A DNA stretch of 56,043 nt, from contig CAJUJW010000011.1 of NCBI GenBank assembly GCA_910586735.1, forward strand, positions 1 to 56,043, given 5' to 3'. The position numbers were made by a program, and so were the translations under genes. How positions within the stretch are numbered: the stretch's first letter is position 1; every line of letters starts with the position of its first letter. The notes under the pieces are model-generated. The model saw only the letters and a list, made by a program, of their open reading frames with translations, did no database searches and was not told where the DNA came from. Positions 41,551 to 50,525 of the stretch are shown here, in pieces. This DNA is from an uncultured Oscillibacter sp. (GTDB lineage: Bacteria; Bacillota; Clostridia; Oscillospirales; Oscillospiraceae).

Positions 41551-42343
41551 ATGATTACGAAGGAAGAACTGCTGACCCTGCTGCGCCAGGAGGTGGTCCC
41601 CGCCCTGGGCTGCACGGAGCCGGTCTGCGTGGCTCTGGCCGCCGCCCTGGGGGCCAGCCTGCGGAACCCGGAGAAGGGCCTCCAGCTTCTGGAGGATATC
41701 AACGAGGAGATCATCGCCCAGACCATCCGGCTGGTGGAGGACCGCCACGTCATTGTGCTGATCAAGCACGACGAGACCCAGCTCTACGCCCGGGCGGAAA
41801 TCATCACCACCACCGGCATCGGAATCAGCGAAATCCGGGGGACCCACTCCAACATCATTTTCACCAAGCGGAACAAGGAGGTGCTGCTGGAAAAGCCCTG
41901 GTCCGCCGCCGGAGGGGACGATCTCCACGAGCGTTTGAAGCCCATGACCGTGGCGGAGATCCGCCGCCTGGTGGAGCAGTGTTCCGAGGAGGAGCTGTCC
42001 TTTATACTGGAGGGCGTGGAGATGAACCAGCGGCTGCCCCTACGCGGTGATGAGCAGCGCGGGCAGCGGGAACCACGGGCTGACCGCCGTCATCCCCGTG
42101 ACGGAGATAGCCCGGCACCTGGGGGCCTCCAACGAGCGGCTGGTGAAGGCCCTGGCCTTCTCCCACACCCTGAATGTCTACATCAAGCTCTTCACCGGGA
42201 AGCTGTCCGCCACCATGGTCTGGCTGATGGGCGGAACCGATGAGCAGATCGGCAGAGCCATCATCAACATGAGCGGAGACCTGACGGGCATGGTGGAGAC
42301 GGACCGGACCATCCTGGAGATTATGATGGAGAAAGAGGACTGA
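41551..42343 (+). pseudogene. L-cysteine desulfidase (CyuA family) with internal deletions
   Basis: GAGAGGAG precedes the ATG. The N-terminal half is good (LLRQEVVPALGCTEPVCVAL, LIKHDETQLYARAEIITTTG). Near 42040 the frame shifts to YAVMSSAGSGNHGLTAVIPV. GKLSA then joins directly to TMVWLMGG, and LTGM to VETDRTILEIMMEKED. Intact relatives have cysteine-bearing blocks at both joints, which hold ligands of the iron-sulfur cluster. The gene is therefore shortened from about 430 to about 260 codons and inactive. The intact enzyme would turn cysteine into pyruvate, ammonia and sulfide. Confidence 0.78.
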
Positions 42344-42397
42344 GCCGTGAGGCGGCGTGACGGCATCACAGGAGGCCCTGCCGCCGGAGAGTAAGGG

Positions 42398-42432
42398 AAC
42401 CCCGCCGATTCATCAAGAATCGGCGGGGTTTT
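42398..42432 (+). terminator. Intrinsic terminator
   Basis: AACCCCGCCGATTC and GAATCGGCGGGGTT pair around ATCAA and are followed by TT. Confidence 0.85.
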
Positions 42433-42481
42433 CTGGTACGCCCGGAGGAGTCAATCCTCCCGCTTCCCTCCAACACGGGTC

Positions 42482-43492
42482 TCACTGATAATCCTCATTC
42501 AAAAACATCGGCTTGATCTCCACGACCTCGTCGTACTCCTCCTGCTCCACCTCCACGTCGGAGTTCAGCGCCTTCAGGTCCCCCTTGACAACCTCCAGCG
42601 CCTCCTCGGGCGTTTCCGCCCGGCCCTCCTCGACGGCCCGGCGCATCCGCCGGAGGACCACCGGGTGGGCGTAGCGGGGCGGCAGGGGGAACTTCGGAAA
42701 CCCTTGCAGGTATACCTCCATATCCCCTTGGGCCTTTTCCGCCCGGCCCATCACCGCCTTTCGATTGTTCCGGGAGGTGGGCAGCACGTTGGCCCCGGAG
42801 AACATGAACAGCGCCGCCAGGCCAAACAGCAGAAAATACAGCGCCGTGTCCGCGCCCCTTGTCAGGGCGTAAAGCCCGTAAACCAGGGCCGCCAGGCCCG
42901 CCGCCGTCACCGCCAGGGCCACATAGCGGTAGCTGGACTTGCTGCGCAGGTACGCCCGCTTTTCCCTGGCGGACCGGCTCAGCTCCCCGGTCAGGTCCGG
43001 CCGCTCCTCCAGGAACGCCTCCGCCTTTTGGAGGCGCTTGACGCTTCGCCGGGCCTCCTCGGAGAGTTCCGGCAAAACCCGGGCGGCCCTATCCCTCTCC
43101 CGCCGGGCCAGGCGCTCCTCCGCCCCGGCGCTGTGGAGGGGCAGGCTGGGCCGGGCCTTGGAGAGGTACTCCAGCAGCTGGTCCACCTGGTCCTCATATT
43201 TGAAATTGCACTGCTTCTGCTTTCCGCCGCCGTATTCCACCACCAGGTAGGGAATCGACGCGAAGACGCCCCTGTGGGAAAAGCCGCCGGAGCTCATGGC
43301 CACCCGCTTGAAGACCCGGCTGATTCCCGCAAAGGGCAGGTAGTAACGGCAGTCCAGGTAGAAGCTGTTCAAATAAAGGGCCTTCCGTCCCACGCCGCAG
43401 GGACCGAACCGGCGGCAGGACTTCCGGTCCTCCAGAAGCTCGGCCCGGTCCAGGGTCTCATGCCCCAGGGGGATCGGTTTGATGAAGATCAT
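42482..43492 (-). CDS. Unknown membrane protein with a central pair of transmembrane segments (336 aa)
   Basis: The ATG at 43492 follows AAGGAG. The first 110 residues are soluble (MIFIKPIPLGHETLDRAELL, SSGGFSHRGVFASIPYLVVE) and include a C-x-C-like pair in CRRFGPCG. A charged helical stretch is followed by two membrane segments (about 205-225 and 229-250: YVALAVTAAGLAALVYGLYA, ALYFLLFGLAALFMFSGANV). A cytoplasmic tail ends with acidic residues. I do not recognise the family. It follows cstA on the same strand after a strong hairpin, so linkage is weak. Confidence 0.75.
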   Translation of the reverse strand: MIFIKPIPLGHETLDRAELLEDRKSCRRFGPCGVGRKALYLNSFYLDCRYYLPFAGISRVFKRVAMSSGGFSHRGVFASIPYLVVEYGGGKQKQCNFKYEDQVDQLLEYLSKARPSLPLHSAGAEERLARRERDRAARVLPELSEEARRSVKRLQKAEAFLEERPDLTGELSRSAREKRAYLRSKSSYRYVALAVTAAGLAALVYGLYALTRGADTALYFLLFGLAALFMFSGANVLPTSRNNRKAVMGRAEKAQGDMEVYLQGFPKFPLPPRYAHPVVLRRMRRAVEEGRAETPEEALEVVKGDLKALNSDVEVEQEEYDEVVEIKPMFLNEDYQ

Positions 43493-43512
43493 GGTATCAC
43501 TCCTTAAAGCAG

Positions 43513-43548
43513 GCCGCCGGCCGCTGTCCGTGGGCAGCGGCCGGCGGT
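43513..43548 (-). terminator. Hairpin downstream of cstA
   Basis: GCCGCCGGCCGCTG and CAGCGGCCGGCGG form a long GC stem around TCCGTGGG. There is no clear U-run, so it may only reduce read-through into the next gene. Confidence 0.65.
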
Positions 43549-43586
43549 AATCTACTCGCAAAAACAGCCGGCCAGGTGAGGGAGAG

Positions 43587-45074
43587 TCAGACCTTTGCGG
43601 ACTGCTTCTTGGTAGCGCGGATGAAGATGAACAGCAGCGCCGCGGCGAAAACGATACCCACAGGATAGGCCAGGGCGGTGTTGTAGGCCACCAGCTTCCG
43701 GGCGCCATCCACCACCTCGTGCTTGTTGAGAAGCTGGCCCAGGCACTCCTCGCCCAGGATGAAGTAGGTGCAGGACACGGCGCTCATGAACGTGGCGGGG
43801 ATGGCGGTAATCCAGTAGTTCTTCTTCTGCTGGAACAGGTACATGCTGGCGGCCCAGAGGACGATCATGGCCAGGGTCTGGTTGCTCCAGCTGAAATAAC
43901 GCCAGATGACGTTGTAGTCGATTTTGCCCAGGGCGTTGCCGATGCCCAGCACCGCGCCCACGGCCAGCACGGGCACGCAGAGCTTCAGCCGGTTGGCATA
44001 GGACTTCTGGTCGATTTTCAGCCAGTCGGCCAGGGTCAGCCGGGCGGAACGGAAGGCCGTGTCGCCGGAGGTGATGGGGCAGGCGATGACGCCCAGCATG
44101 GCCAGAATCATGCCGAAGGAGCCCATGGTCTTCTGGCAGATGTCGTACACGGCGGTGGGTCCGCCGGCGCCCATGCCCAGGAGCTCCGCGCCCTCGTAGA
44201 TGGAGCAGCCAGCGGCGGCCCAGATCAGAGCGATGATGCCCTCGGAGATCATGGCGCCGTAGAACACCATGTGGCCCTGGCGCTCGGATTTCATGCAGCG
44301 GGCCATCAGCGGGGACTGGGTGGCGTGGAAGCCGGAGATGGCGCCGCAGGCCACGGTGATGAACATGAAGCTCCAAATCGGCGTGCCGGAGGGGTGCATG
44401 TTATAGAAGTGGTCCCACAGCTCGGGGATGACATACTCGGAGTTCGTAATCACGCCGAAGGCCACGCCCACGGCCATGATAATCAGGCAGATGCCGAAAA
44501 TCGGGTACACCTTGCCGATGACCTTGTCCACGGACACGAAGGTGGCGATGAAGTAGTAGAGCAGAATGAGCACCAGCCAGAACATCTTGTTGGCCAGGAT
44601 GCCGCCCGCGTTCTGGCACAGCAGCTGGAGCAGGCCCGCCGGACCCACGGCAAACACGGTGCCCACCATAATCAGAAGCACCACGCTGAACACCCGCATG
44701 ACGTTCTTCATGGCCCCGCCCAGGTAGATGCCGGTGATTTCGGAGACGGACGCGCCGTCGTTCCGCTCAGACAGCATGCCCGCGAAGTAGTCGTGGACGC
44801 CGCCGGCGAAGATGGTGCCGAAGGTGATCCACAAAAACACGCTGGGCCCCCACAGAGAGCCAGACAGCGCGCCGAAGATGGGGCCCAGGCCCGCGATGTT
44901 CAGCAGCTGAACCAAAAACAGCTTCCACCGGGGCATGACGACGTAGTCAATTCCGTCGTTAATGCGCACGGCGGGAGTCTCCCGGTCGTCCGGCCCGAAG
45001 GTGTTGTCGACCACTTTGCCATAGACAAAGTACCCGGCAATCAGAAGGGCCAGACAGATGAAAAAGGTAATCAT
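43587..45074 (-). CDS. cstA: CstA-family carbon-starvation / pyruvate or peptide transporter (495 aa)
   Basis: AGGGAGG precedes the ATG. About sixteen hydrophobic segments are visible. Family motifs include NDGIDYVVMPRWKLFLVQLL, NIAGLGPIFGALSGSLWGPS, GGVHDYFAGMLSERNDGASV, GAISGFHATQSPLMARCMKS and SGDTAFRSARLTLADWL. Short (about 500 residue) CstA proteins in clostridia lack the long N-terminal part of the E. coli protein. Family members move pyruvate or peptides. A promoter with TATAAT lies 80 bases upstream. Confidence 0.9.
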   Translation of the reverse strand: MITFFICLALLIAGYFVYGKVVDNTFGPDDRETPAVRINDGIDYVVMPRWKLFLVQLLNIAGLGPIFGALSGSLWGPSVFLWITFGTIFAGGVHDYFAGMLSERNDGASVSEITGIYLGGAMKNVMRVFSVVLLIMVGTVFAVGPAGLLQLLCQNAGGILANKMFWLVLILLYYFIATFVSVDKVIGKVYPIFGICLIIMAVGVAFGVITNSEYVIPELWDHFYNMHPSGTPIWSFMFITVACGAISGFHATQSPLMARCMKSERQGHMVFYGAMISEGIIALIWAAAGCSIYEGAELLGMGAGGPTAVYDICQKTMGSFGMILAMLGVIACPITSGDTAFRSARLTLADWLKIDQKSYANRLKLCVPVLAVGAVLGIGNALGKIDYNVIWRYFSWSNQTLAMIVLWAASMYLFQQKKNYWITAIPATFMSAVSCTYFILGEECLGQLLNKHEVVDGARKLVAYNTALAYPVGIVFAAALLFIFIRATKKQSAKV

Positions 45075-45154
45075 ACAAGTTTCCTCCCTTACAGATTGGG
45101 TCTTCCGTGTTGTCTGATGTCTCGCAATATTAGAAGACCTCTATTGCAGAACCT

Positions 45155-45182
45155 ATTATAGTCCCCGTGCCGCAGAATGCAA
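45155..45182 (-). promoter_or_regulatory. Probable sigma-A promoter of cstA
   Basis: On the minus strand TTGCAT (45182-45177), 16 bp, TATAAT (45160-45155). The 45075-45376 spacer also holds a TGCAATA/TATTGCG pair in the cstA leader and the terminator at 45320. Confidence 0.65.
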
Positions 45183-45319
45183 GGGGGGAGACCTGGGTTT
45201 GTGCGTTAAAACTTCACCAAAAATTACCGGTTATTTTTGGCGGCCTCTTTTTAGGGAAGTGGCAAATATTGTTCAAGATAATATTGCAGTTGAAGGATTT
45301 CCCTTTGAAATATCCAAGT

Positions 45320-45345
45320 AAAAATTGCGGGATTTCCGCATTTTT
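45320..45345 (-). terminator. Terminator of the MoxR/vWA operon
   Basis: AAAAATTGCGG and CCGCATTTTT pair with one bulge. On the minus strand the stem ends in TTTTTAC. Confidence 0.75.
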
Positions 45346-45376
45346 GGCCATGCGCGCCCACAGGATCTTTCCCCCG

Positions 45377-47107
45377 TCAGCCCTCCAGCTCCCGAATCTC
45401 ACGCTGAATCAGCGTCCCCGCCGCCCCGGCCAGCTGGTCCATGGTTCGGATGCGGGCCAGGCTTTGCCCGTAGATGCTCTCCGCCGCCGGGATGTTGGCC
45501 GCGGGCCCCATGAAGACCGCCCCCACCCGGACGCCCCGGCGCTCCAGCGCCCGGACCTCCCGGGCGGCGTCCTTCACCGCCGGGGCCCCGTCGTAGTCGT
45601 GCCCCAGGGGATACGCCCCGCCGGGCGGGATGCGGCGGCTGTCGCTGGGGCTGGCGTCGGTGAGGACCAGGAGAATCCGCCGCCGGTCCGGCGGACCTTC
45701 CAGCAGAGTCCCCGCCGCCCGGAGGGCCAGCCCGTCCCGGTTCCACCCGGAGGCGAAGTAGCGGAACACGCCCCGGCTTTGGCCGCCAAAGTCCTTGAGG
45801 ACCCGGAGGACCGTGTAACCCCGGAGGCTGCAAAAGCCGGACACCCGCACCGGCACCCCGCACCGCCCCAGGCTCTCCGCCAGGATGTACCCCTGGGCGG
45901 CCACGGTCTCCTGGCAGTGAAGCCGGGAGGCGGAGGCGTCCAGCAGAAGGTCCACGGCAAAGCCGGGCCGGTTGGACGGCTCCTCCCGCTGAAAGACCCG
46001 CTGGTCCCCCAGAACCGCCGCCCGCCAGACCCGGGCGGGGTCCAGCCGCCCCCGGCGGGCGGTCTCCGTCTCGGCCTCACTGTAAACCTGGAGGCAGTTT
46101 TGAATCCGTTCCGTCAGCCGCAAAATGGCGTTCTGATACAGCGCGGCGTCCGCCGAGAAAGCGGCCCGGTTCCGTTCCGCCTGGAGCAGGGCCTGTTCCG
46201 CCACGCGGCGGGCCTCCGGGTTTTTCGCCCGTTCCGGGCGGGGGACCCCGGCGGTGTACCACAGGCGGCAGCCCAGGTGAATCCCGGCGCAGAGGGCCTG
46301 TTCCGCCAGCCCCAGCTCCCTGGCCGGGAGAAGGGAGGGGCCGAAGCAGCTCTCAATATACTGCCGGTCGGCGGCGGCGTCCTCCTTCAGCCGGAGGACC
46401 GCCCGCCGGGGGTCCGCCGCGCCCCCCTCCCCCGCGCCAGCCGCCCGGTCCAGGTCCACCACGTCCGTGTGGACGATTTCCGTGGGCATCAAGCGGGTCA
46501 TCATCCCCGCCAGCCGCCCGGTGAGGCGCAGGCGCAGGGCGGAGGGCGGCCTGGTCCTCCCGCTGAACAGGCGGAACCGGGAGAAGACCTCCAGGATAGC
46601 CGGAACCAGACGGTCCCCCTCCAGCCCGGCCAGGTCCAGGGCGGCGGAGAGGCGCTTTTCATAGGGCGTCATCACCGGGGGCCGCCGCTCCAGCACCGCC
46701 CGCCAGCGGGCGGCCTGCATGGTGTAGCTGAGCTGGTTTTTCGCCATCCACTCCTGGCGGGACAGCGTCTGCTCCTGGTCGAAAAAATCCTCCGCGTGGG
46801 CCCGGCGCAGTTCCGCCAGCAGAGGGCGGCCGGGCAGCTCTCGGGCAAAGGCGGCGCTCTCCAGGGCCAGCCAGGCCAGGTCGTCCAGCAGGGCTTGCCG
46901 GCGGTCCCCCGCCCAGGACTGAAACAGCCGCTCCGGCTCCGCCTGGCCGTACCACTTGCGGACACAGCCCACGATGGTGTTTAAGTACAAATCGGGTCTT
47001 CCGTCCGGTCCCAGGGAGAGGAACAGGGGCGGAAAGCCGTAGACCCCGGCGGCGTTCCAGACCTGGTTCAGGGCCCGCCGCTGCTGGGCGCTGTAGTGGC
47101 CGCTCAT
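45377..47107 (-). CDS. von Willebrand factor A (CobT/NorD-like) protein (576 aa)
   Basis: The start overlaps the ATPase gene by four bases (ATGA). The first 370 residues are helical and unassigned. The C-terminal 200 residues are a vWA domain with the metal-ion site DLLLDASASRLH (DxSxS), later GLALRAAGTLLEG with a threonine-like position, and VLTDASPSDSRRI. With a MoxR-type ATPase such proteins form chaperone pairs (NorQ/NorD, CobS/CobT, RavA/ViaA) that insert metals or remodel complexes. No obvious client gene is adjacent, so the target is unknown. Confidence 0.82.
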   Translation of the reverse strand: MSGHYSAQQRRALNQVWNAAGVYGFPPLFLSLGPDGRPDLYLNTIVGCVRKWYGQAEPERLFQSWAGDRRQALLDDLAWLALESAAFARELPGRPLLAELRRAHAEDFFDQEQTLSRQEWMAKNQLSYTMQAARWRAVLERRPPVMTPYEKRLSAALDLAGLEGDRLVPAILEVFSRFRLFSGRTRPPSALRLRLTGRLAGMMTRLMPTEIVHTDVVDLDRAAGAGEGGAADPRRAVLRLKEDAAADRQYIESCFGPSLLPARELGLAEQALCAGIHLGCRLWYTAGVPRPERAKNPEARRVAEQALLQAERNRAAFSADAALYQNAILRLTERIQNCLQVYSEAETETARRGRLDPARVWRAAVLGDQRVFQREEPSNRPGFAVDLLLDASASRLHCQETVAAQGYILAESLGRCGVPVRVSGFCSLRGYTVLRVLKDFGGQSRGVFRYFASGWNRDGLALRAAGTLLEGPPDRRRILLVLTDASPSDSRRIPPGGAYPLGHDYDGAPAVKDAAREVRALERRGVRVGAVFMGPAANIPAAESIYGQSLARIRTMDQLAGAAGTLIQREIRELEG

Positions 47108-48018
47108 TGGTCAAAGAGCTGGTCCCGGCTGAGCTTAAGGGATATCCGCGCCGCCATCACGTCCCGGATCAGGCCCTGCTCATAGCTGTCAAAGGTCTTG
47201 CAGGTGATGCCCATATCCAGCGCCGCCCCGGCGGGGACTCCGGCCTCCATCAGTTCCAGGGCGTCCAGCAGGCCCCGGAGGTCCAGGGCCTTGGTGGAGA
47301 TCTCGCTGGCCTCACATTTGGCCTGGAGCTCGAAGAACAGCTGGCAGAACTGCTGCCGGGGCTTTTTCCGCAGGGCGGGAAAGTGCCGGGAGAGGAGCCG
47401 GTCCAGGTTTTCCGGGCTGATGGCGGGCATTTGCAGCACCACGAACCGGGAGGCCAGTGCCTCGTTCAGCTCCCGGGTCCCGGTGTAGCCGTAGTTCATG
47501 GTGGCGATGAAGCGGGTGCTCTCCTCCATGGGCAGGCGGTCGTAGCCGGGCACGTCCAGACAGCGCCGGAAATCCAGGGCGGAGTGAAGCACCGCCAGGG
47601 CCTCGTTCCGGGCCATGTTGATCTCGTCCAGGACGCCGAAGCCCCCGAGCTTTGCGCATTGGTAGATAGGCCCGGGCCGGAAAACCACCCGCCCGTCCGC
47701 GAAGGTGTCCATGCCGATGAGGCTGGCGGCGTCCACGCTGACGTGGAAGGACACGTTCCAGGCGGGACGGCCAAAGACCATGGCCAAGTTTTCCGAGAGG
47801 ACGTTCTTCCCCGTGGCCTTGCCGCCGGTGAGCAGCAGGTTTTTGCCGCACAGCAGGGCCGGCAGGGCGTATTCCCAAATCTCCCGGCCATAGTAGCGGA
47901 ACCGGGGAGACGGGACCCGGCTTTGCAGTCCGTCCTCCAGGGGGTGGGTTTCCCGAAACCGTTCCACTTCCCGCAGCAGCGCGGGGCTGACGCCGTCTTC
48001 CTCCAAAAATGAGAGCAT
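47104..48018 (-). CDS. MoxR/NorQ-type AAA+ ATPase (304 aa)
   Basis: Walker A is LLLTGGKATGKNVLSENLAM, Walker B is GFGVLDEINMARNEALAVLH, sensor 1 is FIATMNYGYTGTRELNEAL, and SRFVVLQMP follows (arginine finger region). A C-terminal helical lid follows. It lies upstream of and coupled to the vWA gene, with a good sigma-A promoter 47 bases before the start. The two should act as one ATP-driven complex. Confidence 0.9.
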   Translation of the reverse strand: MLSFLEEDGVSPALLREVERFRETHPLEDGLQSRVPSPRFRYYGREIWEYALPALLCGKNLLLTGGKATGKNVLSENLAMVFGRPAWNVSFHVSVDAASLIGMDTFADGRVVFRPGPIYQCAKLGGFGVLDEINMARNEALAVLHSALDFRRCLDVPGYDRLPMEESTRFIATMNYGYTGTRELNEALASRFVVLQMPAISPENLDRLLSRHFPALRKKPRQQFCQLFFELQAKCEASEISTKALDLRGLLDALELMEAGVPAGAALDMGITCKTFDSYEQGLIRDVMAARISLKLSRDQLFDQ

Positions 48019-48064
48019 TTCCGACCGCTTCCTTTTCTCTCCAACATGGGTGGAATTTGCCTAC

Positions 48065-48093
48065 AATATAGTCCAATGAACGTGGGTTGTCAA
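48065..48093 (-). promoter_or_regulatory. Sigma-A promoter of the MoxR/vWA operon
   Basis: On the minus strand TTGACA (48093-48088), 17 bp, TATATT (48070-48065). The same stretch also reads on the minus strand as a protein-like scrap (FNEAELVNLLVYEMGVMPER) up to about 48170, perhaps a remnant gene. Confidence 0.75.
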
Positions 48094-48231
48094 TTGTTTT
48101 CCGTTCCGGCATCACGCCCATCTCATAAACCAACAAGTTGACCAACTCGGCTTCGTTAAATAATAGGCCATTGCCTCAAAGGCGTCTGTGAGGCTTGATA
48201 AGCAACCCTGACGGGTTAAAATTTTACATAA

Positions 48232-48290
48232 AATAATCCCACCCAATCTATCAAGCCTCAAAAAACTTGTTCAGATTGAGTGGGATTATT
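48232..48290 (-). terminator. Terminator of the cupin / larA-like unit
   Basis: AATAATCCCACCCAATCT (48232-48249) pairs with AGATTGAGTGGGATTATT (48273-48290), and on the minus strand TTTTATG follows. GAGGCTTGATA (48190-48200) and TATCAAGCCTC (48249-48259) form a second inverted pair that could compete with it. Confidence 0.75.
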
Positions 48291-49018
48291 CAGTTCATTC
48301 TATGCGCCTGGTCCATATAGGCCAGGCCAGTTTCGTCAAAGAGAAAATCCATCCATATGTAATGAATCTTCTGGTCCCCTTTGGAACAGACACCATGCGT
48401 CGAACCAAGGGGGATATGGAGCAGTGTATGCGGTCCGAAGGGGTACGGAACGCCATCAATCATCAGCGTACAATTGTTGTCTGAGAAGCCAAGAAAAAAC
48501 TGCTCCAGCATTGGGTGCGCGTGTTCTTCCACCTGGTCATCTCCCGTGGTCTCCACGCTGCCCATGGCAAAACGTGGAATCGTCCTTGCGGGAATCAGCA
48601 TACGGCTGACGGTTTTTTCACTTTTGCAATCCTCGCGATAGGTCGGCGCTTTTTCATAAGATGTAAACAGCGGCAGCGCCCCTTGACTGTACGCCTGAAA
48701 TTCCACGCCGGTGATATTTCGGCAAAGCTCCAGCAGCAGCGTCTTCTTTTGGGCCCGTATACAGACCTCTTCCAGCGGCGCCTGCACATAGCTGTCCCGT
48801 TCGTGAAGCGACAAGATCCCCCGTGCCGGTTGGACTGCGGCCTCGCCAGATAAAACGAGTAAAACTCTTGCAAACCGGTCACAAATGGAAAATGAAATTT
48901 CCTCTTCAGCTTCCAGCATAAAACGAGAAATCCTTGTCCCTTCAATCTCTCCGTCCATAAGGCAGTCTTTGCCGCACGTTACGTCAGCAAAGTGAATCAT
49001 GTTAACATTATGCCTCAT
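48290..49018 (-). CDS. Cupin-domain protein (242 aa)
   Basis: I chose ATG at 49018, which overlaps the end of the larA-like gene; ATG at 49000 is an alternative. The C-terminal half is a cupin with EEHAHPMLEQFFLGF (metal-binding HxH and E) and PFGPHTLLHIPLGSTHGV. The N-terminal half (SFSICDRFARVLLVLSGEAA) looks like a second, degenerate cupin. Two-domain cupins often bind or isomerise small acids. Its coupling to a LarA-family gene suggests a hydroxy-acid or sugar-acid pathway, which is inference. Confidence 0.7.
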   Translation of the reverse strand: MRHNVNMIHFADVTCGKDCLMDGEIEGTRISRFMLEAEEEISFSICDRFARVLLVLSGEAAVQPARGILSLHERDSYVQAPLEEVCIRAQKKTLLLELCRNITGVEFQAYSQGALPLFTSYEKAPTYREDCKSEKTVSRMLIPARTIPRFAMGSVETTGDDQVEEHAHPMLEQFFLGFSDNNCTLMIDGVPYPFGPHTLLHIPLGSTHGVCSKGDQKIHYIWMDFLFDETGLAYMDQAHRMN

Positions 49019-49994
49019 CAAATTTTTCCCTGTCCTCTTTGACGTGAACCATCGTTTCTCCGCAATAAGGGATCACCCCAATTGTCGCCTCCCGGCCCTG
49101 GCGGCTGCCGGCTCTTTGCAGCGCCTCCTCCATATTCCTGCAAAGGGTAAACCCCAGCGCGGCGGCATCCTGCTCTGTCAGGCCCTTTGACACCAGCAGC
49201 GTATTAACGCCGCGTTTCCGCACTTGGTCCAAATGAATGGGATTGTCGATTGCAATCAGGTCTGCGATTTTTCCGTCCGCGGCCAGCTTCCGAATTTCCT
49301 CCTCGCTGCGGGTGCAGAGGGTCCGAATGGCATTTTCGTGGCTGGGCGCATTGCCGCAAAGGCCCTCATCGCCGGACATTACAAAGATCAGCGTTCCTCC
49401 GTCCTTCAACCCATACTGCGAAAAAACGAACGGTTTGTCCGCCTGCCAAAAGTCTACCTCCGCCGGATTTGCGGACGCAATCACAATATCTGTTTTACAT
49501 GGAATCTCCGGGCTGAGCACCTGCCGCGCAAGAGCGGCTCCGGCGCGGTGCGCCGCGATGTAATGGCCGGAAAATACGCCAAGGAGGTGCTTTTCCTCAT
49601 CCATCACGGTATTGACAATAAACTTCAGGCCGACCTTCTCCGCGATCCACTCCATCTCACGGCGGCATTGGTTGTCCGCATTTCCGCAGGTCTCCATGAC
49701 ATTCTGCGCAAGGGCCGCAATGACATGCGTTCCTTGCGTCGTCCGTTCGCCGCAGATTCCAGGTTGGATGATTTTCGCGCCCCCTCCCCAGCCCGCCGAA
49801 ACGTGGGGGACAATATTCCCGATTCCCAAGATGAAATCCGATTCCAGCGCTATTTGATAGACATCAATAGGAATGCCGCTGGGCGTGTCTCCAAGGTATG
49901 TAAATCTGTCCAGCTCTGTGTAACTGGGATTGGTGAGCCGGTAATCAGCGAGAATTTCTTTGCCGATATGCGTCAGCTTCTCCTCTTCAGTCAT
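49008..49994 (-). pseudogene. LarA-family (nickel-dependent racemase-like) protein, 5'-truncated
   Basis: The frame is good from about HRPMTEEEKL (ATG at 49994) to EKFDEA. It contains the LarA/DUF2088 text TPSGIPIDVYQIALESDFIL, GIGNIVPHVSAGWGGGAKII and QPGICGERTTQGTH with a nickel-pincer region histidine. IVIASANPAEVDFWQADKPF follows. Intact LarA proteins have about 100 more N-terminal residues before HRPMTE, including the lysine of the pincer cofactor site. Upstream of about 50000 the sequence changes to conjugative-element DNA. The gene has therefore lost its 5' end and promoter. Confidence 0.75.
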
Positions 49995-50000
49995 GGGGCG

Positions 50001-50514
50001 GTGGGGGAAGCCCCGCTCCAAGGGCATCGCCCTCATTCGGAAAAACAAGTGGGGCAAGCCCCATCTGGAATATGTCATTGACGTAGCCGACACCCGCCCG
50101 GTGCGGGGAGCACGTGAGCTGTATCTGTGGGAAATGACAGCGAAAAAATACGACGCTGTTTCGGCGGCGCTGGAGCAGCAGTACGGCTCTAGTGTGGAAC
50201 TGGACATCGGCTGGCGGCTCATGGAACAGGCCAGCCTTGCCGTAGGCGAAGTCTGCCGGGACTATCTGGCGGATCTGCGCTATGACACGCGGGGCAGCTT
50301 TTTAGAGGAACTGGACGTTCTCAATCTGGAGGTCCGCTTTCGGAACATCCTCACCGCCAGCGTCCAGTACGCCGTCCTGACCCGCTGCGGCCTGGACCCC
50401 AGCGACTACCTGGAGGACGAGGACCTTGCGGGTATTACCGAGTTTTCCACTCCCGCCGTCCTGCACCACCTGGGATCGGCTATACTAAGAACAAGGGGGA
50501 ATTTAACACTGTAA
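50001..50514 (+). pseudogene. Fragment of a conjugative-element protein (ArdC/LtrC-like)
   Basis: The frame is readable without a proper start: KNKWGKPHLEYVIDVADTRP, LYLWEMTAKKYDAVSAALEQ, LDIGWRLMEQASLAVGEVCR and ITEFSTPAVLHHLGSAI. It then ends early in RTRGNLTL. The text resembles the middle of large ArdC/LtrC-type proteins of clostridial conjugative elements. Both ends are missing. It joins the truncated larA-like gene near 50000. Confidence 0.5.
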
Positions 50515-50525
50515 AGCACGAAGGT

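Noticed and set aside
48020..48170. Small minus-strand gene reading FNEAELVNLLVYEMGVMPER
   Set aside because: It has no clear start or ribosome site and runs into the MoxR gene in another frame; it is noted only as a possible scrap under the promoter entry.
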